Below are positions 8,286 to 16,449 of a stretch of 28,191 nt of DNA, in pieces. Numbering within the stretch: position 1 is the first letter of the stretch; each line of letters starts with the position of its first letter. Under the pieces are notes generated by a model, which worked only from the letters and a program-made list of their open reading frames with translations, was not told where the DNA came from and ran no database searches. This DNA comes from UBA509 sp038729325. Its GTDB lineage: Archaea; Thermoplasmatota; Thermoplasmata; Thermoplasmatales; Thermoplasmataceae. Location of the stretch: positions 1 through 28,191 of the forward strand of contig JAVYSG010000010.1 of NCBI GenBank assembly GCA_038729325.1, written 5' to 3'. The position numbers were made by a program, and so were the translations under genes.

Positions 8286-8951
8286 TTGAGAATCAGTGCA
8301 GTCATACCTACAATTAACGAAGAGCGCACCATAGGCGAAGTCATAGACGGCCTCCGAAAGCTGGGCGATGTTGAAATCATAGTTGTTGACACAAATTCTA
8401 CGGACCGTACCCGAGAAATTGCCAGTGAGAAGGGGGCAATTGTAATAAGTGAACCCCGGAAAGGCTATGGAAGGGCGTACAAAACAGGACTGGAGAGGAT
8501 CACCGGAGATGTGGTTGTTTGCATGGATGGAGACGGGACATACCCGACAAATGTTGTGGGACCACTGATTGACCTTCTCATATACGATGAGGTTGATTTC
8601 ATTTCCTGCGACAGGATCACCCTGAGAACCAGCAAGAGCTACACCACGCTTCACTTTGTGGGAAACAGCATACTCACCAGGAGCATCGGCGTTCTCTTCA
8701 AGACCAGCCTGAAGGATTCCCAGAGCGGGATGTGGATATTCAGGAGTGGCATTTACAGGCAGATGAGAAACCTCAGCAACGGCATGTCATTTTCGCAGGA
8801 CATAAAAATTGAGGCCATAAGGCTTGGCCAGTTCATAGAAGTGCCAATAAGGTATGGAGTCCGGATAACCAAGCCAAAGTTGAAAACCTGGCATGATGGC
8901 TTCTCAAACCTGTTCTATGTATTTGTAAAGAGGGTAAACGGCAACTCCTGA
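8286..8951 (+). CDS. Family 2 glycosyltransferase (dolichol-phosphate sugar synthase-like)
   Basis: The 221-residue product has the GT-A fold pattern of family 2 enzymes: RISAVIPTINEE at the start, DTNSTD (35-40) for nucleotide binding, and DGDG (81-84) as the metal-binding DxD. No membrane helix follows, so it resembles the short DPM1-like enzymes that load a sugar on dolichol phosphate for glycoprotein or glycolipid synthesis at the cytoplasmic membrane face. The frame is open back to ATG 8166, which overlaps the rad50 stop. That 40-residue extension, however, covers a strong TATA element and has no GT-like sequence. I therefore prefer TTG 8286, 9 nt after GGGGAG. If the ATG is used, the gene would be coupled to rad50. 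The sugar cannot be told. Confidence 0.82.
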   Translation: MRISAVIPTINEERTIGEVIDGLRKLGDVEIIVVDTNSTDRTREIASEKGAIVISEPRKGYGRAYKTGLERITGDVVVCMDGDGTYPTNVVGPLIDLLIYDEVDFISCDRITLRTSKSYTTLHFVGNSILTRSIGVLFKTSLKDSQSGMWIFRSGIYRQMRNLSNGMSFSQDIKIEAIRLGQFIEVPIRYGVRITKPKLKTWHDGFSNLFYVFVKRVNGNS

Positions 8952-8978
8952 CAGCAGATCTGGATGAAGGGAAGCCTC

Positions 8979-8985
8979 TTATACT
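8979..8985 (+). promoter_or_regulatory. TATA-like promoter of the DUF998 gene
   Basis: TTATACT is centred 23-25 nt before ATG 9005, predicting a leaderless transcript. Confidence 0.4.
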
Positions 8986-9004
8986 GCATCTGGTTGTTTT
9001 CCAT

Positions 9005-9592
9005 ATGGCGGATGAAACCATTTCCGGAAAGCTGATGTTATCAGGAATAGCTGCAATTATTTCTGCTTTTGCATGGATTGCCACGGCTATGCTGCTGAAT
9101 CCGGGCTTTGATTTCTTCACTGGAGCCCTGAGTCAGCTTGGGTCACCGGGATCAAATTTTCCATGGGTATATAACATGGGACTGATGTTCACGTCGGTGC
9201 TGCTGTTTATATTTGCCTGCGGCCTCCTGCTATGGTCACGCAACAAAGTAGAATCCGCTGGCAGTTCTTTCTTCATGATTGCCGCACTGTTTCTGGCGCT
9301 CATTGGCATATATCATGGAGGAACATATCCCCATGATTTTGTGAGCCTGTGGTTTTTCATTATCGCTGATCTGGCAATTATCGTCTGGGGATTTGGAATG
9401 ACCATTGAGAGCAGGGCACGGGGTGGATACATACTGTTGCTCGCCGCTGCAGCAACAGGTATTGCTTTCGGCATCAGCTGGCCGTCAAGTGCGGAACTTG
9501 AAACCTTTGGAACATGTGCCATCTCACTGTGGGCACTTCTGATGATTGGAATAAGGCGGGCAGACCGGATTTCCTCCAGTGTGACAGACTGA
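9005..9592 (+). CDS. DUF998-like six-helix membrane protein
   Basis: This 195-residue hydrophobic protein has about six membrane helices (roughly 10-31, 57-78, 88-105, 112-133, 141-158, 166-183). The loop after helix 1 carries the ALSQLGSPGS segment (about 40-50), typical of DUF998 proteins, in which a conserved SxLG-P element follows the first helix; a His in IGIYHGGTYPHD (about 101-112) is also usual. The function of the family is unknown. The start ATG is placed right after a TATA-like element, and no Shine-Dalgarno site is present. It sits between a glycosyltransferase and sepF, each with its own promoter, so no operon link is claimed. Confidence 0.75.
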   Translation: MADETISGKLMLSGIAAIISAFAWIATAMLLNPGFDFFTGALSQLGSPGSNFPWVYNMGLMFTSVLLFIFACGLLLWSRNKVESAGSSFFMIAALFLALIGIYHGGTYPHDFVSLWFFIIADLAIIVWGFGMTIESRARGGYILLLAAAATGIAFGISWPSSAELETFGTCAISLWALLMIGIRRADRISSSVTD

Positions 9593-9603
9593 TTTCACCT
9601 CAG

Positions 9604-9613
9604 GCAAAATTAT
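9604..9613 (+). promoter_or_regulatory. TATA-like promoter of sepF
   Basis: The AT-rich AAAATTATTA is centred about 30 nt before ATG 9640. There is no ribosome binding site, in line with a leaderless message. Confidence 0.4.
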
Positions 9614-9639
9614 TAGAACTCCCTTGACAATTACTTTAC

Positions 9640-10011
9640 ATGGCCATCCTGAAGAGAAAGAATTCCAGAGAGGAAAACGAAAAACCGGGGACTAGAAAAT
9701 TCATAGACCTCAATGAATACAAATTTCCAGAGCTCAAGGACGAAAGCAGGGGAATGGTCAGAGTAGCAGAGATTTCAAGATTTGAGGACATAAGGAAGAT
9801 CAGCCCGTTCATCTACGAAGGCAACATTCTTATTCTGGACTGTTCACCTGTTTCAAGGGAGGAGTATCTCATGACCAGGATCAAGGACGAAATCAAGAGA
9901 ATTGTCAGGGATGTGAACGGAGATGTGGCTGGAGTGGGCTCCAACGGTACTTATTTCGTGGTCACACCGCCAGGCATCGCCATAGATCGGCAGAGAATCA
10001 GGGCCATCTGA
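9640..10011 (+). CDS. sepF: SepF-like cell division protein (FtsZ membrane anchor)
   Basis: Archaeal SepF tethers FtsZ to the membrane at midcell. The 123 residues fit: a short basic N-terminus (MAILKRKN) that could act as the membrane-binding element, a linker with FIDL (21-24), then the SepF core at about 40-118. The core includes VRVAEISRFEDIRKI, YEGNILILDCSPVS and a final GDVAGVGSNGTYFVVTPPGIAIDR. Length and order match archaeal SepF (formerly DUF552). No ftsZ lies in the window. The next gene converges from the other strand, with its stop only 6 nt away. Confidence 0.85.
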   Translation: MAILKRKNSREENEKPGTRKFIDLNEYKFPELKDESRGMVRVAEISRFEDIRKISPFIYEGNILILDCSPVSREEYLMTRIKDEIKRIVRDVNGDVAGVGSNGTYFVVTPPGIAIDRQRIRAI

Positions 10012-10017
10012 CATGCG

Positions 10018-11394
10018 TTAAGAGGATGATGGCCGCTGCCCTGAGTTCATATAGGGCTCCATATTTTTCTGGAAACGGATAAGGAAAATACCTCCAATCA
10101 GTACCGCAAGCATTGCAACAAGGAAATCCGCAGGGTACCCGAAAAAGCCGGATATGAAGCCTGATGCCAGGCTCCCGCCTATCTGCCCGATCCCAAGAAA
10201 TGAGTTATAATACCCTATTGCTTTACCCCTGTTCTCCGGTATTGCAAGTTTTGAAATTGACGTGACCCAGCTGATGCTGATGAAACTCCAGAAGAAGCCC
10301 ATTATTGAGTAGCATGCAACTCCAATCCACAGGCTCCCGGAGATATGAACCAGCCAGAGGCCCAGGATCGTCGAAAAGGCAAGAATGGAAACTCTTGAGA
10401 ATATTGCCATGGACATTGTCTTCCCGAGTCCGGTTCTTTCGACAGTCTTCCCGCTGATCCTGAATGCAAGCAGAGAAGCAACATTGTTGAGCAGGTACAT
10501 TATGAATATCTCAGTTTCAGTTCCGCCGAGCCTGTCTATGAGGAACACGGGAAACGGCACGAAAAAAAGCTGGAAACCGAACATGAGAATGCATGTGTAG
10601 AAAATATACATCCTGGTTCTCTGGGAAAGTTTTCTGCCTTTTCCCTGACGGAGAGATATTATGTGTATTACGCTGCTCGGGAAATACCGAATTCTCTCCA
10701 CCATCCTGAATGTCGCTACCCGGGCCAGCCTGCCACTGTTCCTCTCAAGTTTTGTGGCTGGTTCCGGCAGGAGGAATACTGCACTCACAGCCGCGGCAAG
10801 GTACACTATTGCGGAATAGAAATAAAGAAGCGGCAGAATTGCAGGCCCTCCATGTCCGAATATGTTCAGGATCAATGTACCGGCTGCCAGGCCCACAACA
10901 AGTCCGATGTATGATATGGTATTGAAGCTGGACATGACGTTTGGCCATTTCTTCTCAACAGTACTCTCCAGAATGAGAAGCGTTGCAACAGGCGTGCTTG
11001 CCATCGCGATAATCTGATAAACAACAAGCGTTGCTATATACATCCCTATGGTGTGCGTGATCAGTATGAGAAGCAGGGAAAGAAACGAACCTGCAAATCC
11101 AATTATGATGAAGACCTTCCTCTTCTTCAGCACGTCTGAAAGATTCCCCCAGAAAATCAGTGCTGGCACACTGGCAGCGGAAGAAAGGGAGGATATGAGA
11201 CCCACATAAACCACACTGTAATGAAGATATATTACGACAAACAGCGGGATCAGTGGAGATGTGAGCCCCCCGGAAACATTGGAGAGAAGGTAGCTTATGA
11301 ACCAGGCATGGCCGCTTGAAGAGAATTTCCTTGATCTGGTGCCCAGAATGACTTGATTCCCATGCAGATCGTTCATTGCATCCCTTACTGCCAC
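10018..11394 (-). CDS. Major facilitator superfamily transporter
   Basis: A 458-residue protein with about 12 hydrophobic segments and a central basic cytoplasmic loop (about residues 215-255), the usual 6+6 MFS plan. The loop between helices 2 and 3 reads GNLSDVLKKRK (about 102-112), a clear version of MFS motif A (GxLxDRxGRR). The substrate is not deducible; drug, sugar or metabolite export and import are all possible. The start is GTG at 11394, about 22 nt after a TATA-like element on the minus strand; ATG at 11376 (residue 7) is an alternative. It converges with sepF and is divergent from the glucoamylase region. Confidence 0.85.
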   Translation of the reverse strand: MAVRDAMNDLHGNQVILGTRSRKFSSSGHAWFISYLLSNVSGGLTSPLIPLFVVIYLHYSVVYVGLISSLSSAASVPALIFWGNLSDVLKKRKVFIIIGFAGSFLSLLLILITHTIGMYIATLVVYQIIAMASTPVATLLILESTVEKKWPNVMSSFNTISYIGLVVGLAAGTLILNIFGHGGPAILPLLYFYSAIVYLAAAVSAVFLLPEPATKLERNSGRLARVATFRMVERIRYFPSSVIHIISLRQGKGRKLSQRTRMYIFYTCILMFGFQLFFVPFPVFLIDRLGGTETEIFIMYLLNNVASLLAFRISGKTVERTGLGKTMSMAIFSRVSILAFSTILGLWLVHISGSLWIGVACYSIMGFFWSFISISWVTSISKLAIPENRGKAIGYYNSFLGIGQIGGSLASGFISGFFGYPADFLVAMLAVLIGGIFLIRFQKNMEPYMNSGQRPSSS

Positions 11395-11409
11395 AGGTAG
11401 TGTCTGACG

Positions 11410-11422
11410 ATTTATATTTTTA
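11410..11422 (-). promoter_or_regulatory. TATA-like promoter of the MFS gene
   Basis: The minus strand reads ATAAAAATATAAA. It is AT-rich on both strands and could also fire rightward, but its distance (about 22 nt) fits the GTG start of the MFS gene. Confidence 0.45.
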
Positions 11423-11470
11423 TTCGAATGTGATATGTGGAATTTCGCATGGTTCCTTAGAATCTGATGG

Positions 11471-11704
11471 ATGAGTAAGCATTATGAGGCATTAACGCAT
11501 GAAAGTTTCATGTCTGAAAAATGTCTGGAAAGACTGGCAGCACATGGCCTTGAAATTCTGCTGGCCCTCAATTCCTCATCCTGCGACCTTCTGAAACCAG
11601 CATATAGATCCCCGTCAAGGATATTATCCACAGCCGGTGCAACCAGAGAAAAACGGAGAACAAAGGCAGAACAGACCAGTTCTCAGGACGAATCAAACAG
11701 TTGA
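11471..11704 (+). CDS. Possible small hypothetical protein (77 aa)
   Basis: This open frame begins at ATG 11471 in the 390-nt gap between the divergent MFS and glucoamylase genes. Its codons look like those of neighbours (AGG/AGA for Arg, ATA for Ile), and the first half, EKCLERLAAHGLEILLAL, could form an amphipathic helix. The second half is polar and basic (REKRRTKAEQTSSQDESNS) with no fold I recognise. There is no Shine-Dalgarno site, and the only nearby TATA-like sequence is GTGATATGTGG at about 11430-11440. It may be a real small gene, a decayed helix-turn-helix fragment or chance. Confidence 0.28.
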   Translation: MSKHYEALTHESFMSEKCLERLAAHGLEILLALNSSSCDLLKPAYRSPSRILSTAGATREKRRTKAEQTSSQDESNS

Positions 11705-11755
11705 ATACATCATAACTGTCAGACAGGATTCTTCAATACCATTATTCACGGCAAG

Positions 11756-11765
11756 CCTATTAACC
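11756..11765 (+). promoter_or_regulatory. TATA-like promoter of the glucoamylase gene
   Basis: CCTATTAACC is centred about 25 nt before ATG 11785, which again suggests a leaderless message. Confidence 0.4.
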
Positions 11766-11784
11766 TGAAACTGCATGATACCCC

Positions 11785-14190
11785 ATGGGCAACGGCGAGG
11801 CATTTGGATCGCCCGGGATAAACCCCCGGTGGACATCCAGTTCAAAGGACGGCATCGGTACCGCGATTTCTTCACACAGCAGGGTATGGTTCACCCTGTC
11901 ACATGGTATTGTAAATGAGGTATACTTCCCCAGAATAGATACTGCAAACCTCAGGGATCACCAATTTCTTGTTGCAGGAGACGATTTCTTTGCCGAAGAG
12001 AGAAGAGATACCATACACCATATTAGACCCTACAGACCAGGCGTACCGGCATATGTCATAGAAAACTCAGCAAAGAACGGAAGATTCAGAATTACGAAAA
12101 CCGTTTTTACTGATCCCGATGCGGATGTTCTTGTGGAGCATGTGAAATTCGTGCCGACCGGAAAGCAGTCTGGAATAATGAGGCTGTATTCCCTCCTGGC
12201 ACCGCATATAGGCAACATGGGAAACGGCAATACAGCATGGATAGGTGATTACAAGGGGGTGCCGATGATGTACGCTATGCGGGGTTCCACGTTCATGGCA
12301 GCCTGCATTGATGTTCCTCACAGCAGGATGAGCTGCGGTTTCTCTGGATTCTCCGATGGATGGCAGGATATTGTCAGGAACAGGAAAATGACATGGGAGT
12401 TTGACCGTGCTGACAATGGAAATGTCGCAATAACAGCAGAAATAGAACTGCCGGAATCCGGAGAGTTCACTTTCTACCTCGGATTCGGGAATACGGCGGA
12501 TGAAGCTGCACTGAAGGCCAGGAGCACAAGGATGAAAGACTACAGTGATGTGCTCAGGAGATTTTCATCCCAGTGGTCCGCCTACCACGCTTATCTTGGA
12601 AAGCAGTATTCAAAGGAATGGAATAACGTTCTCGATGAGAGAAGCATTACAGTGGTAAAATCGCATCAGGCCAAGGATCAGTTTCCAGGAGCCCTGATTG
12701 CAAGTCTTTCCATCCCATGGGGCAACTCAAAGGGTGACAATGACATAGGCGGATATCACCTCATCTGGCCGCGTGACATGGTGGAAGCGGCAGAGGCTCA
12801 GATTGCAGTGGGCGACATTGATGGGGCAATATCCGCACTGCGGTTCCTGCTGGTGACACAGGAGAAGGACGGACACTGGCAGCAGAATATGTGGCTTGAC
12901 GGAGGTAGATACTGGGAAGGCATACAGATAGACGAGACTGCCTTTCCTGTGCTGCTTGCACACAAGCTCTGGAAGCTCGAAAAGATAGACATGCACAATG
13001 CCTGGCCAATGGTGAGAAAGGCCGCAGAGTTCCTTGCCGGAAGTGGTCCCTGCACGCAGGAGGACAGATGGGAGGAGGATGGCGGTTACTCACCGTTCAC
13101 CATTGCTGTTGAGGTTGCAGCCCTGCTGTCTGCAGCTGAATTTGCTGAATTTAATGGAGAAGCTGACACTGCAGTATTCCTCAGGGAAACTGCTGATTCA
13201 ATAAACTCAAATATTGAAAGATGGACCTATGCCACGAACACTGATCTTTCCAGAAGGTTTGGCGTTGACGGGTATTATGTGAGGATAGCACCGCCAGATC
13301 GGGGGATGCACTTTGCGTCATCCGCACTTCAGGGATATGTACCCATTAAGAACAGGCCAGCCGGGCAGTCAGATGCCCCTGCAGAGGAGATCGTCAGCAC
13401 CGATGCAATTGCACTTGTTAGATTTGGGCTGAGATCACCGGATGATCCCAGGATAGTCAACACAATAAAGGTAATTGATGGTATTCTTCGCACTGATACG
13501 CATTCAGGTCCCGTCTGGCACAGGTACAACTATGACGGTTACGGCGAGCACGATGACGGCACACCCTTCAACGGCACAGGCAAGGGAAGAGGCTGGCCGC
13601 TGCTTGTGGGAGAGCGTGCGCATTATGAACTGGCTGCAGGACATCGTGAAGAGGCGCAGAAGCTCATGGCTGCAATGGAAAAGATGACCAGCAGCGGCGG
13701 AATGCTGCCGGAACAGGTCTGGGACGCACAGGACATACCAGCCAGAGGGCTGTTCAACGGAAAACCTTCAGGATCTGCCATGCCACTCGTATGGGCTCAT
13801 GCCGAGTACCTGAAACTTGGAAGATCCATCCATGATGGCAGGATATACGACATGCCGGAAGTCACGCGGCTGCGCTACATTGACGGCGCTCACATCAGTA
13901 CCATTTCAATATGGGCATTCAGCAATAAGTTCACGTGGCTGGAGAAGGGCAGGACGCTCAGAATACAGCTGCATTCACCGGCTACAATACACTGGTCCGG
14001 TGATGGCTGGAAAACCATCGTGGATCAGGACACAGATCATTCATGCCTTGGCTTATTCTACACCGATCTGCCTACCTCAGAAATGAAAGCTGGAGACACC
14101 ATAACATTCACCTTCTTCTGGAAGGAAAGCGCAACATGGGAAGGCAGGGACTACACTGTCCAGATACTGGCAGATCACACGAAGGCCTGA
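11785..14190 (+). CDS. Glucoamylase, glycoside hydrolase family 15
   Basis: GH15 glucoamylases release glucose from the non-reducing ends of starch, glycogen or maltodextrins. The 801 residues show an N-terminal beta-sandwich (about 1-270, with SRVWFTLSHGIVNEVYFPR) and an (alpha/alpha)6 catalytic domain. The latter includes HLIWPRD (325-331), WEEDGGYSP (429-437; Glu430 or Glu431 is the likely general acid) and MLPEQVWD with Glu643 as the likely general base. A further beta-rich part follows about 700. No signal peptide or membrane anchor is visible at the N-terminus, so the enzyme probably acts in the cytoplasm on stored or imported oligosaccharide. The start follows a TATA-like element directly. 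Glucodextranase or trehalase activity within GH15 cannot be excluded. Confidence 0.92.
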   Translation: MGNGEAFGSPGINPRWTSSSKDGIGTAISSHSRVWFTLSHGIVNEVYFPRIDTANLRDHQFLVAGDDFFAEERRDTIHHIRPYRPGVPAYVIENSAKNGRFRITKTVFTDPDADVLVEHVKFVPTGKQSGIMRLYSLLAPHIGNMGNGNTAWIGDYKGVPMMYAMRGSTFMAACIDVPHSRMSCGFSGFSDGWQDIVRNRKMTWEFDRADNGNVAITAEIELPESGEFTFYLGFGNTADEAALKARSTRMKDYSDVLRRFSSQWSAYHAYLGKQYSKEWNNVLDERSITVVKSHQAKDQFPGALIASLSIPWGNSKGDNDIGGYHLIWPRDMVEAAEAQIAVGDIDGAISALRFLLVTQEKDGHWQQNMWLDGGRYWEGIQIDETAFPVLLAHKLWKLEKIDMHNAWPMVRKAAEFLAGSGPCTQEDRWEEDGGYSPFTIAVEVAALLSAAEFAEFNGEADTAVFLRETADSINSNIERWTYATNTDLSRRFGVDGYYVRIAPPDRGMHFASSALQGYVPIKNRPAGQSDAPAEEIVSTDAIALVRFGLRSPDDPRIVNTIKVIDGILRTDTHSGPVWHRYNYDGYGEHDDGTPFNGTGKGRGWPLLVGERAHYELAAGHREEAQKLMAAMEKMTSSGGMLPEQVWDAQDIPARGLFNGKPSGSAMPLVWAHAEYLKLGRSIHDGRIYDMPEVTRLRYIDGAHISTISIWAFSNKFTWLEKGRTLRIQLHSPATIHWSGDGWKTIVDQDTDHSCLGLFYTDLPTSEMKAGDTITFTFFWKESATWEGRDYTVQILADHTKA

Positions 14191-14196
14191 TGTATT

Positions 14197-14781
14197 TCAG
14201 CATTTCCCTGCTGTTATGGTATCATTGAAAAGCTGGTAATATTCATCCCTGCATCCGTAATATGCAGTGCTGAAAGTGCTGGGATTGGGATTGTAGCCCT
14301 TCAGCCCGGTTCCGGTCTGCAGGTCCCAGTCATTCACCTGATTCTTGTCATAAGCTATGCAGAACTCGGCCGTCCCCTCATAAGAGACAGGAACACTTTT
14401 CACTGACTCCGGCTCAGTGCCCTGAAAACCTCCCTCAAGCATGGACCAGTCCTGGCCAGGATTCATGGTAAATATAAAGCATACAAGTTTTCTGGAGTTG
14501 AAATTCACAACCCCGAGAGGAGGTGAATTCTGCTGGGAACCCAGATTAACAAGCGGATCGTTCTTTCCCCACCTGACATTGAAATTCTGGTTTGCGAGGT
14601 ATATGGGCCAGTATGCGTTTCCGAAGTAATATCCTGACCTGAAGAGGATTATGCTCTGCACCCGTGCCGACGGATTCCTGAATGTCCACATTATCGTACC
14701 TGAGGACTTATCATACCAGCTCCAGGTGACCTGTGCAAGGTTTTTCAGCTTGAGATTTCCTGAAATGATTAAATCTGCCAT
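14197..14781 (-). CDS. Unrecognised aromatic-rich protein (194 aa)
   Basis: I do not recognise this protein. From ATG 14781 it has 194 residues, no signal peptide and no membrane helix. It is rich in Trp, Tyr, Phe and Asn (Trp at 20, 22, 32, 58, 71, 112 and 152), with alternating polar and aromatic stretches such as VTWSWYDKSSGTIMWTF that suggest an all-beta fold, perhaps a carbohydrate-binding or lectin-like sandwich (inference only). Four cysteines are at 101, 141, 177 and 194. The frame continues to a GTG at 14802, but a TATA-like element at 14803-14812 and its spacing favour ATG 14781 with no leader. Its stop faces that of the glucoamylase 6 nt away. Its own promoter and ordinary codon use suggest a real gene. 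Confidence 0.7.
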   Translation of the reverse strand: MADLIISGNLKLKNLAQVTWSWYDKSSGTIMWTFRNPSARVQSIILFRSGYYFGNAYWPIYLANQNFNVRWGKNDPLVNLGSQQNSPPLGVVNFNSRKLVCFIFTMNPGQDWSMLEGGFQGTEPESVKSVPVSYEGTAEFCIAYDKNQVNDWDLQTGTGLKGYNPNPSTFSTAYYGCRDEYYQLFNDTITAGKC

Positions 14782-14802
14782 ATGATATAAATACGCAATC
14801 AC

Positions 14803-14812
14803 AGTATTATAA
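14803..14812 (-). promoter_or_regulatory. TATA-like promoter of the 194-aa orphan gene
   Basis: The minus strand reads TTATAATACT. Its centre is about 26-27 nt before ATG 14781, the classic leaderless spacing. Confidence 0.5.
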
Positions 14813-14854
14813 TTTTGTTACAGATCTGAAGCGCATTCAACAGCCAATGGACAT

Positions 14855-14862
14855 GCTTAATA
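14855..14862 (+). promoter_or_regulatory. TATA-like promoter of the kbl-like gene
   Basis: CTTAATAC is centred about 32 nt before ATG 14891, predicting a start site only a few bases before the coding region. Confidence 0.4.
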
Positions 14863-14890
14863 CTATTTCAGCCATGATCGGGCGACAATC

Positions 14891-16075
14891 ATGGGATCAC
14901 TGGACTGGATAAAGAATGAGATAGAAACTATGCAGAGTGCCGGCAGATTTGTGCCCATTAAGGTTCTTGAAGGGCCTCAGGGGGCATGGGTCAGAATTTC
15001 AGGAAAGGATTTTCTCAACATGTGCTCCAATAACTACCTCGGACTGGCGAACCATCCGGATGTAAAAAAGGCAGCAATCGAGGCAGTTGAAGAATATGGA
15101 GTAGGAGCAGGGGCCGTGAGATCAATTGCAGGAACAAACGAGATAGATATCAGGCTCGAGGAGAAGATTGCAAAGTTCAAGCACATGGAAGCTTCCCTTG
15201 TTTACCAGGGAGGGCTTCTTGCAAATACTGGCACCATACCTGCCATTGTTGGGAAGGATGATCTTGTTTTCAGTGAAGAACTGAACCATGCCAGCATAAT
15301 TGATGGAGTCAGGCTCAGCTCGGCCAGGAGGATTGTATACAGACACATGAATATGGAAGACCTTGAGAAGAATCTCAGGGAAAATGCGTCTTCTCCATCC
15401 CGGAAGCTCATAATCACAGATGGAGTGTTCAGCATGGACGGTGATATTGCACCTGTCCCAGAGCTTGTGGAGCTTGCCATCAAATACGGGGCAATGAGCT
15501 ACGTTGATGACGCCCACGGAGAAGGTGTGCTGGGTGATCACGGAAGAGGAATTGCAGACTATTTCAAAGTATCAGACAGAATTGACATAGAGATGGGAAC
15601 CTTTTCAAAGGCCATTGGTTCCATGGGAGGATTCGTTGCTGGTCCGGAATACCTGGTGGAATACCTCAAGAGAAAGTCGAGGCCTTTCCTGTTCAGCAGC
15701 GGGCTCAACCCAGGAGATGCGGCCGCCGTGCTGAAATCCATTGAGATCCTTGAGAAAGATGACAGTCTGATCAGGAAACTCTGGACCAATTCAGACTATC
15801 TTAAAAAAAGCCTTCGCGATGCCGGATTTGATCTGGGACACAGCAAGACGCCCATAACACCGGTGATGGTGGGCAATGAGAAGAAAACAATCGAACTGAG
15901 CGAAAAGCTCTATTCCGCACACAGGATATTTGCCTCCCCCATTGTCTATCCAACTGTTCCTGCTGGAACTGCCAGAATAAGGCTCATGCCCTCAGCACTG
16001 CACAGCAGAAAGGATCTGGACTATGCTGTTGAAGCCTTTACCAGTGCCGGCAGGGAACTGGGGATCATAAAATAA
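14891..16075 (+). CDS. kbl: Glycine C-acetyltransferase / 8-amino-7-oxononanoate synthase family PLP enzyme
   Basis: This is an alpha-oxoamine synthase: a PLP enzyme that condenses an amino acid with an acyl-CoA. Over 394 residues it shows NNYLGLANHP (about 47-56), NHASIIDGVRLS (about 132-143), DGVFSMDGD, the cofactor-ring motif DDAHG (206-210), and GTFSKAIGSMGG with Lys240 as the Schiff-base lysine. NHASIIDGVRLS and the overall pattern look most like 2-amino-3-ketobutyrate CoA ligase (Kbl), which with threonine dehydrogenase converts threonine to glycine and acetyl-CoA. No threonine dehydrogenase or biotin genes are adjacent, so BioF activity remains possible. The gene has its own promoter. 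Confidence 0.88.
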   Translation: MGSLDWIKNEIETMQSAGRFVPIKVLEGPQGAWVRISGKDFLNMCSNNYLGLANHPDVKKAAIEAVEEYGVGAGAVRSIAGTNEIDIRLEEKIAKFKHMEASLVYQGGLLANTGTIPAIVGKDDLVFSEELNHASIIDGVRLSSARRIVYRHMNMEDLEKNLRENASSPSRKLIITDGVFSMDGDIAPVPELVELAIKYGAMSYVDDAHGEGVLGDHGRGIADYFKVSDRIDIEMGTFSKAIGSMGGFVAGPEYLVEYLKRKSRPFLFSSGLNPGDAAAVLKSIEILEKDDSLIRKLWTNSDYLKKSLRDAGFDLGHSKTPITPVMVGNEKKTIELSEKLYSAHRIFASPIVYPTVPAGTARIRLMPSALHSRKDLDYAVEAFTSAGRELGIIK

Positions 16076-16083
16076 TAACATCC

Positions 16084-16428
16084 TCAGAAAGTCAGGATGG
16101 CATACCCCTTTTTTATATATGAACTGATCAGCGGGCCAACCGGAAGAACATCCATGCCGATCTGTGTCAATCCTGGCTCCAGCCCATTGCCCTTTGCAAT
16201 TGCAGAGCACGCATAAGGCTTTATTCCCTGGCTCATAAGTTTTTCCAGCATCTGCTTTACCTCCTGACTGTCAGATAGAATGAGTTCTTCACTTGGGCCG
16301 AAGAAAACAACCTGGACATCCTGCAGCCATCGATACTTCAGTGCGTTATATGAGTACATCATTCCTGTCATTGCCCTGTCAACGGCTTCTTTCCCTGACG
16401 AAATTATTACAAGCGCACCATCCGCCAT
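16084..16428 (-). CDS. DsrE-like family protein
   Basis: A 114-residue protein with the alternating beta/alpha pattern of the DsrE/YchN fold: ALVIISSGKEAVDRAMTG at the start, DVQVVFFGPSEELIL (37-51), then a helix and IKPYACSAIAKG with Cys74 at the position where sulfur-carrier members have their active cysteine. It ends GMDVLPVGPLISSYIKKGYAILTF. Such proteins take part in sulfur relay or are uncharacterised. It lies 8 nt beyond the stop of the kbl-like gene on the opposite strand and starts divergently from sfsA. The start is ATG 16428; no Shine-Dalgarno site is seen. Function is inferred only from fold and the Cys. Confidence 0.72.
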   Translation of the reverse strand: MADGALVIISSGKEAVDRAMTGMMYSYNALKYRWLQDVQVVFFGPSEELILSDSQEVKQMLEKLMSQGIKPYACSAIAKGNGLEPGLTQIGMDVLPVGPLISSYIKKGYAILTF

Positions 16429-16449
16429 TGATAAGCATTATGCCATGAT

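Noticed and set aside
12727..13093. Several antisense frames inside the glucoamylase gene
   Set aside because: They are Cys/Pro/Ser-rich shadows of the GH15 catalytic domain.
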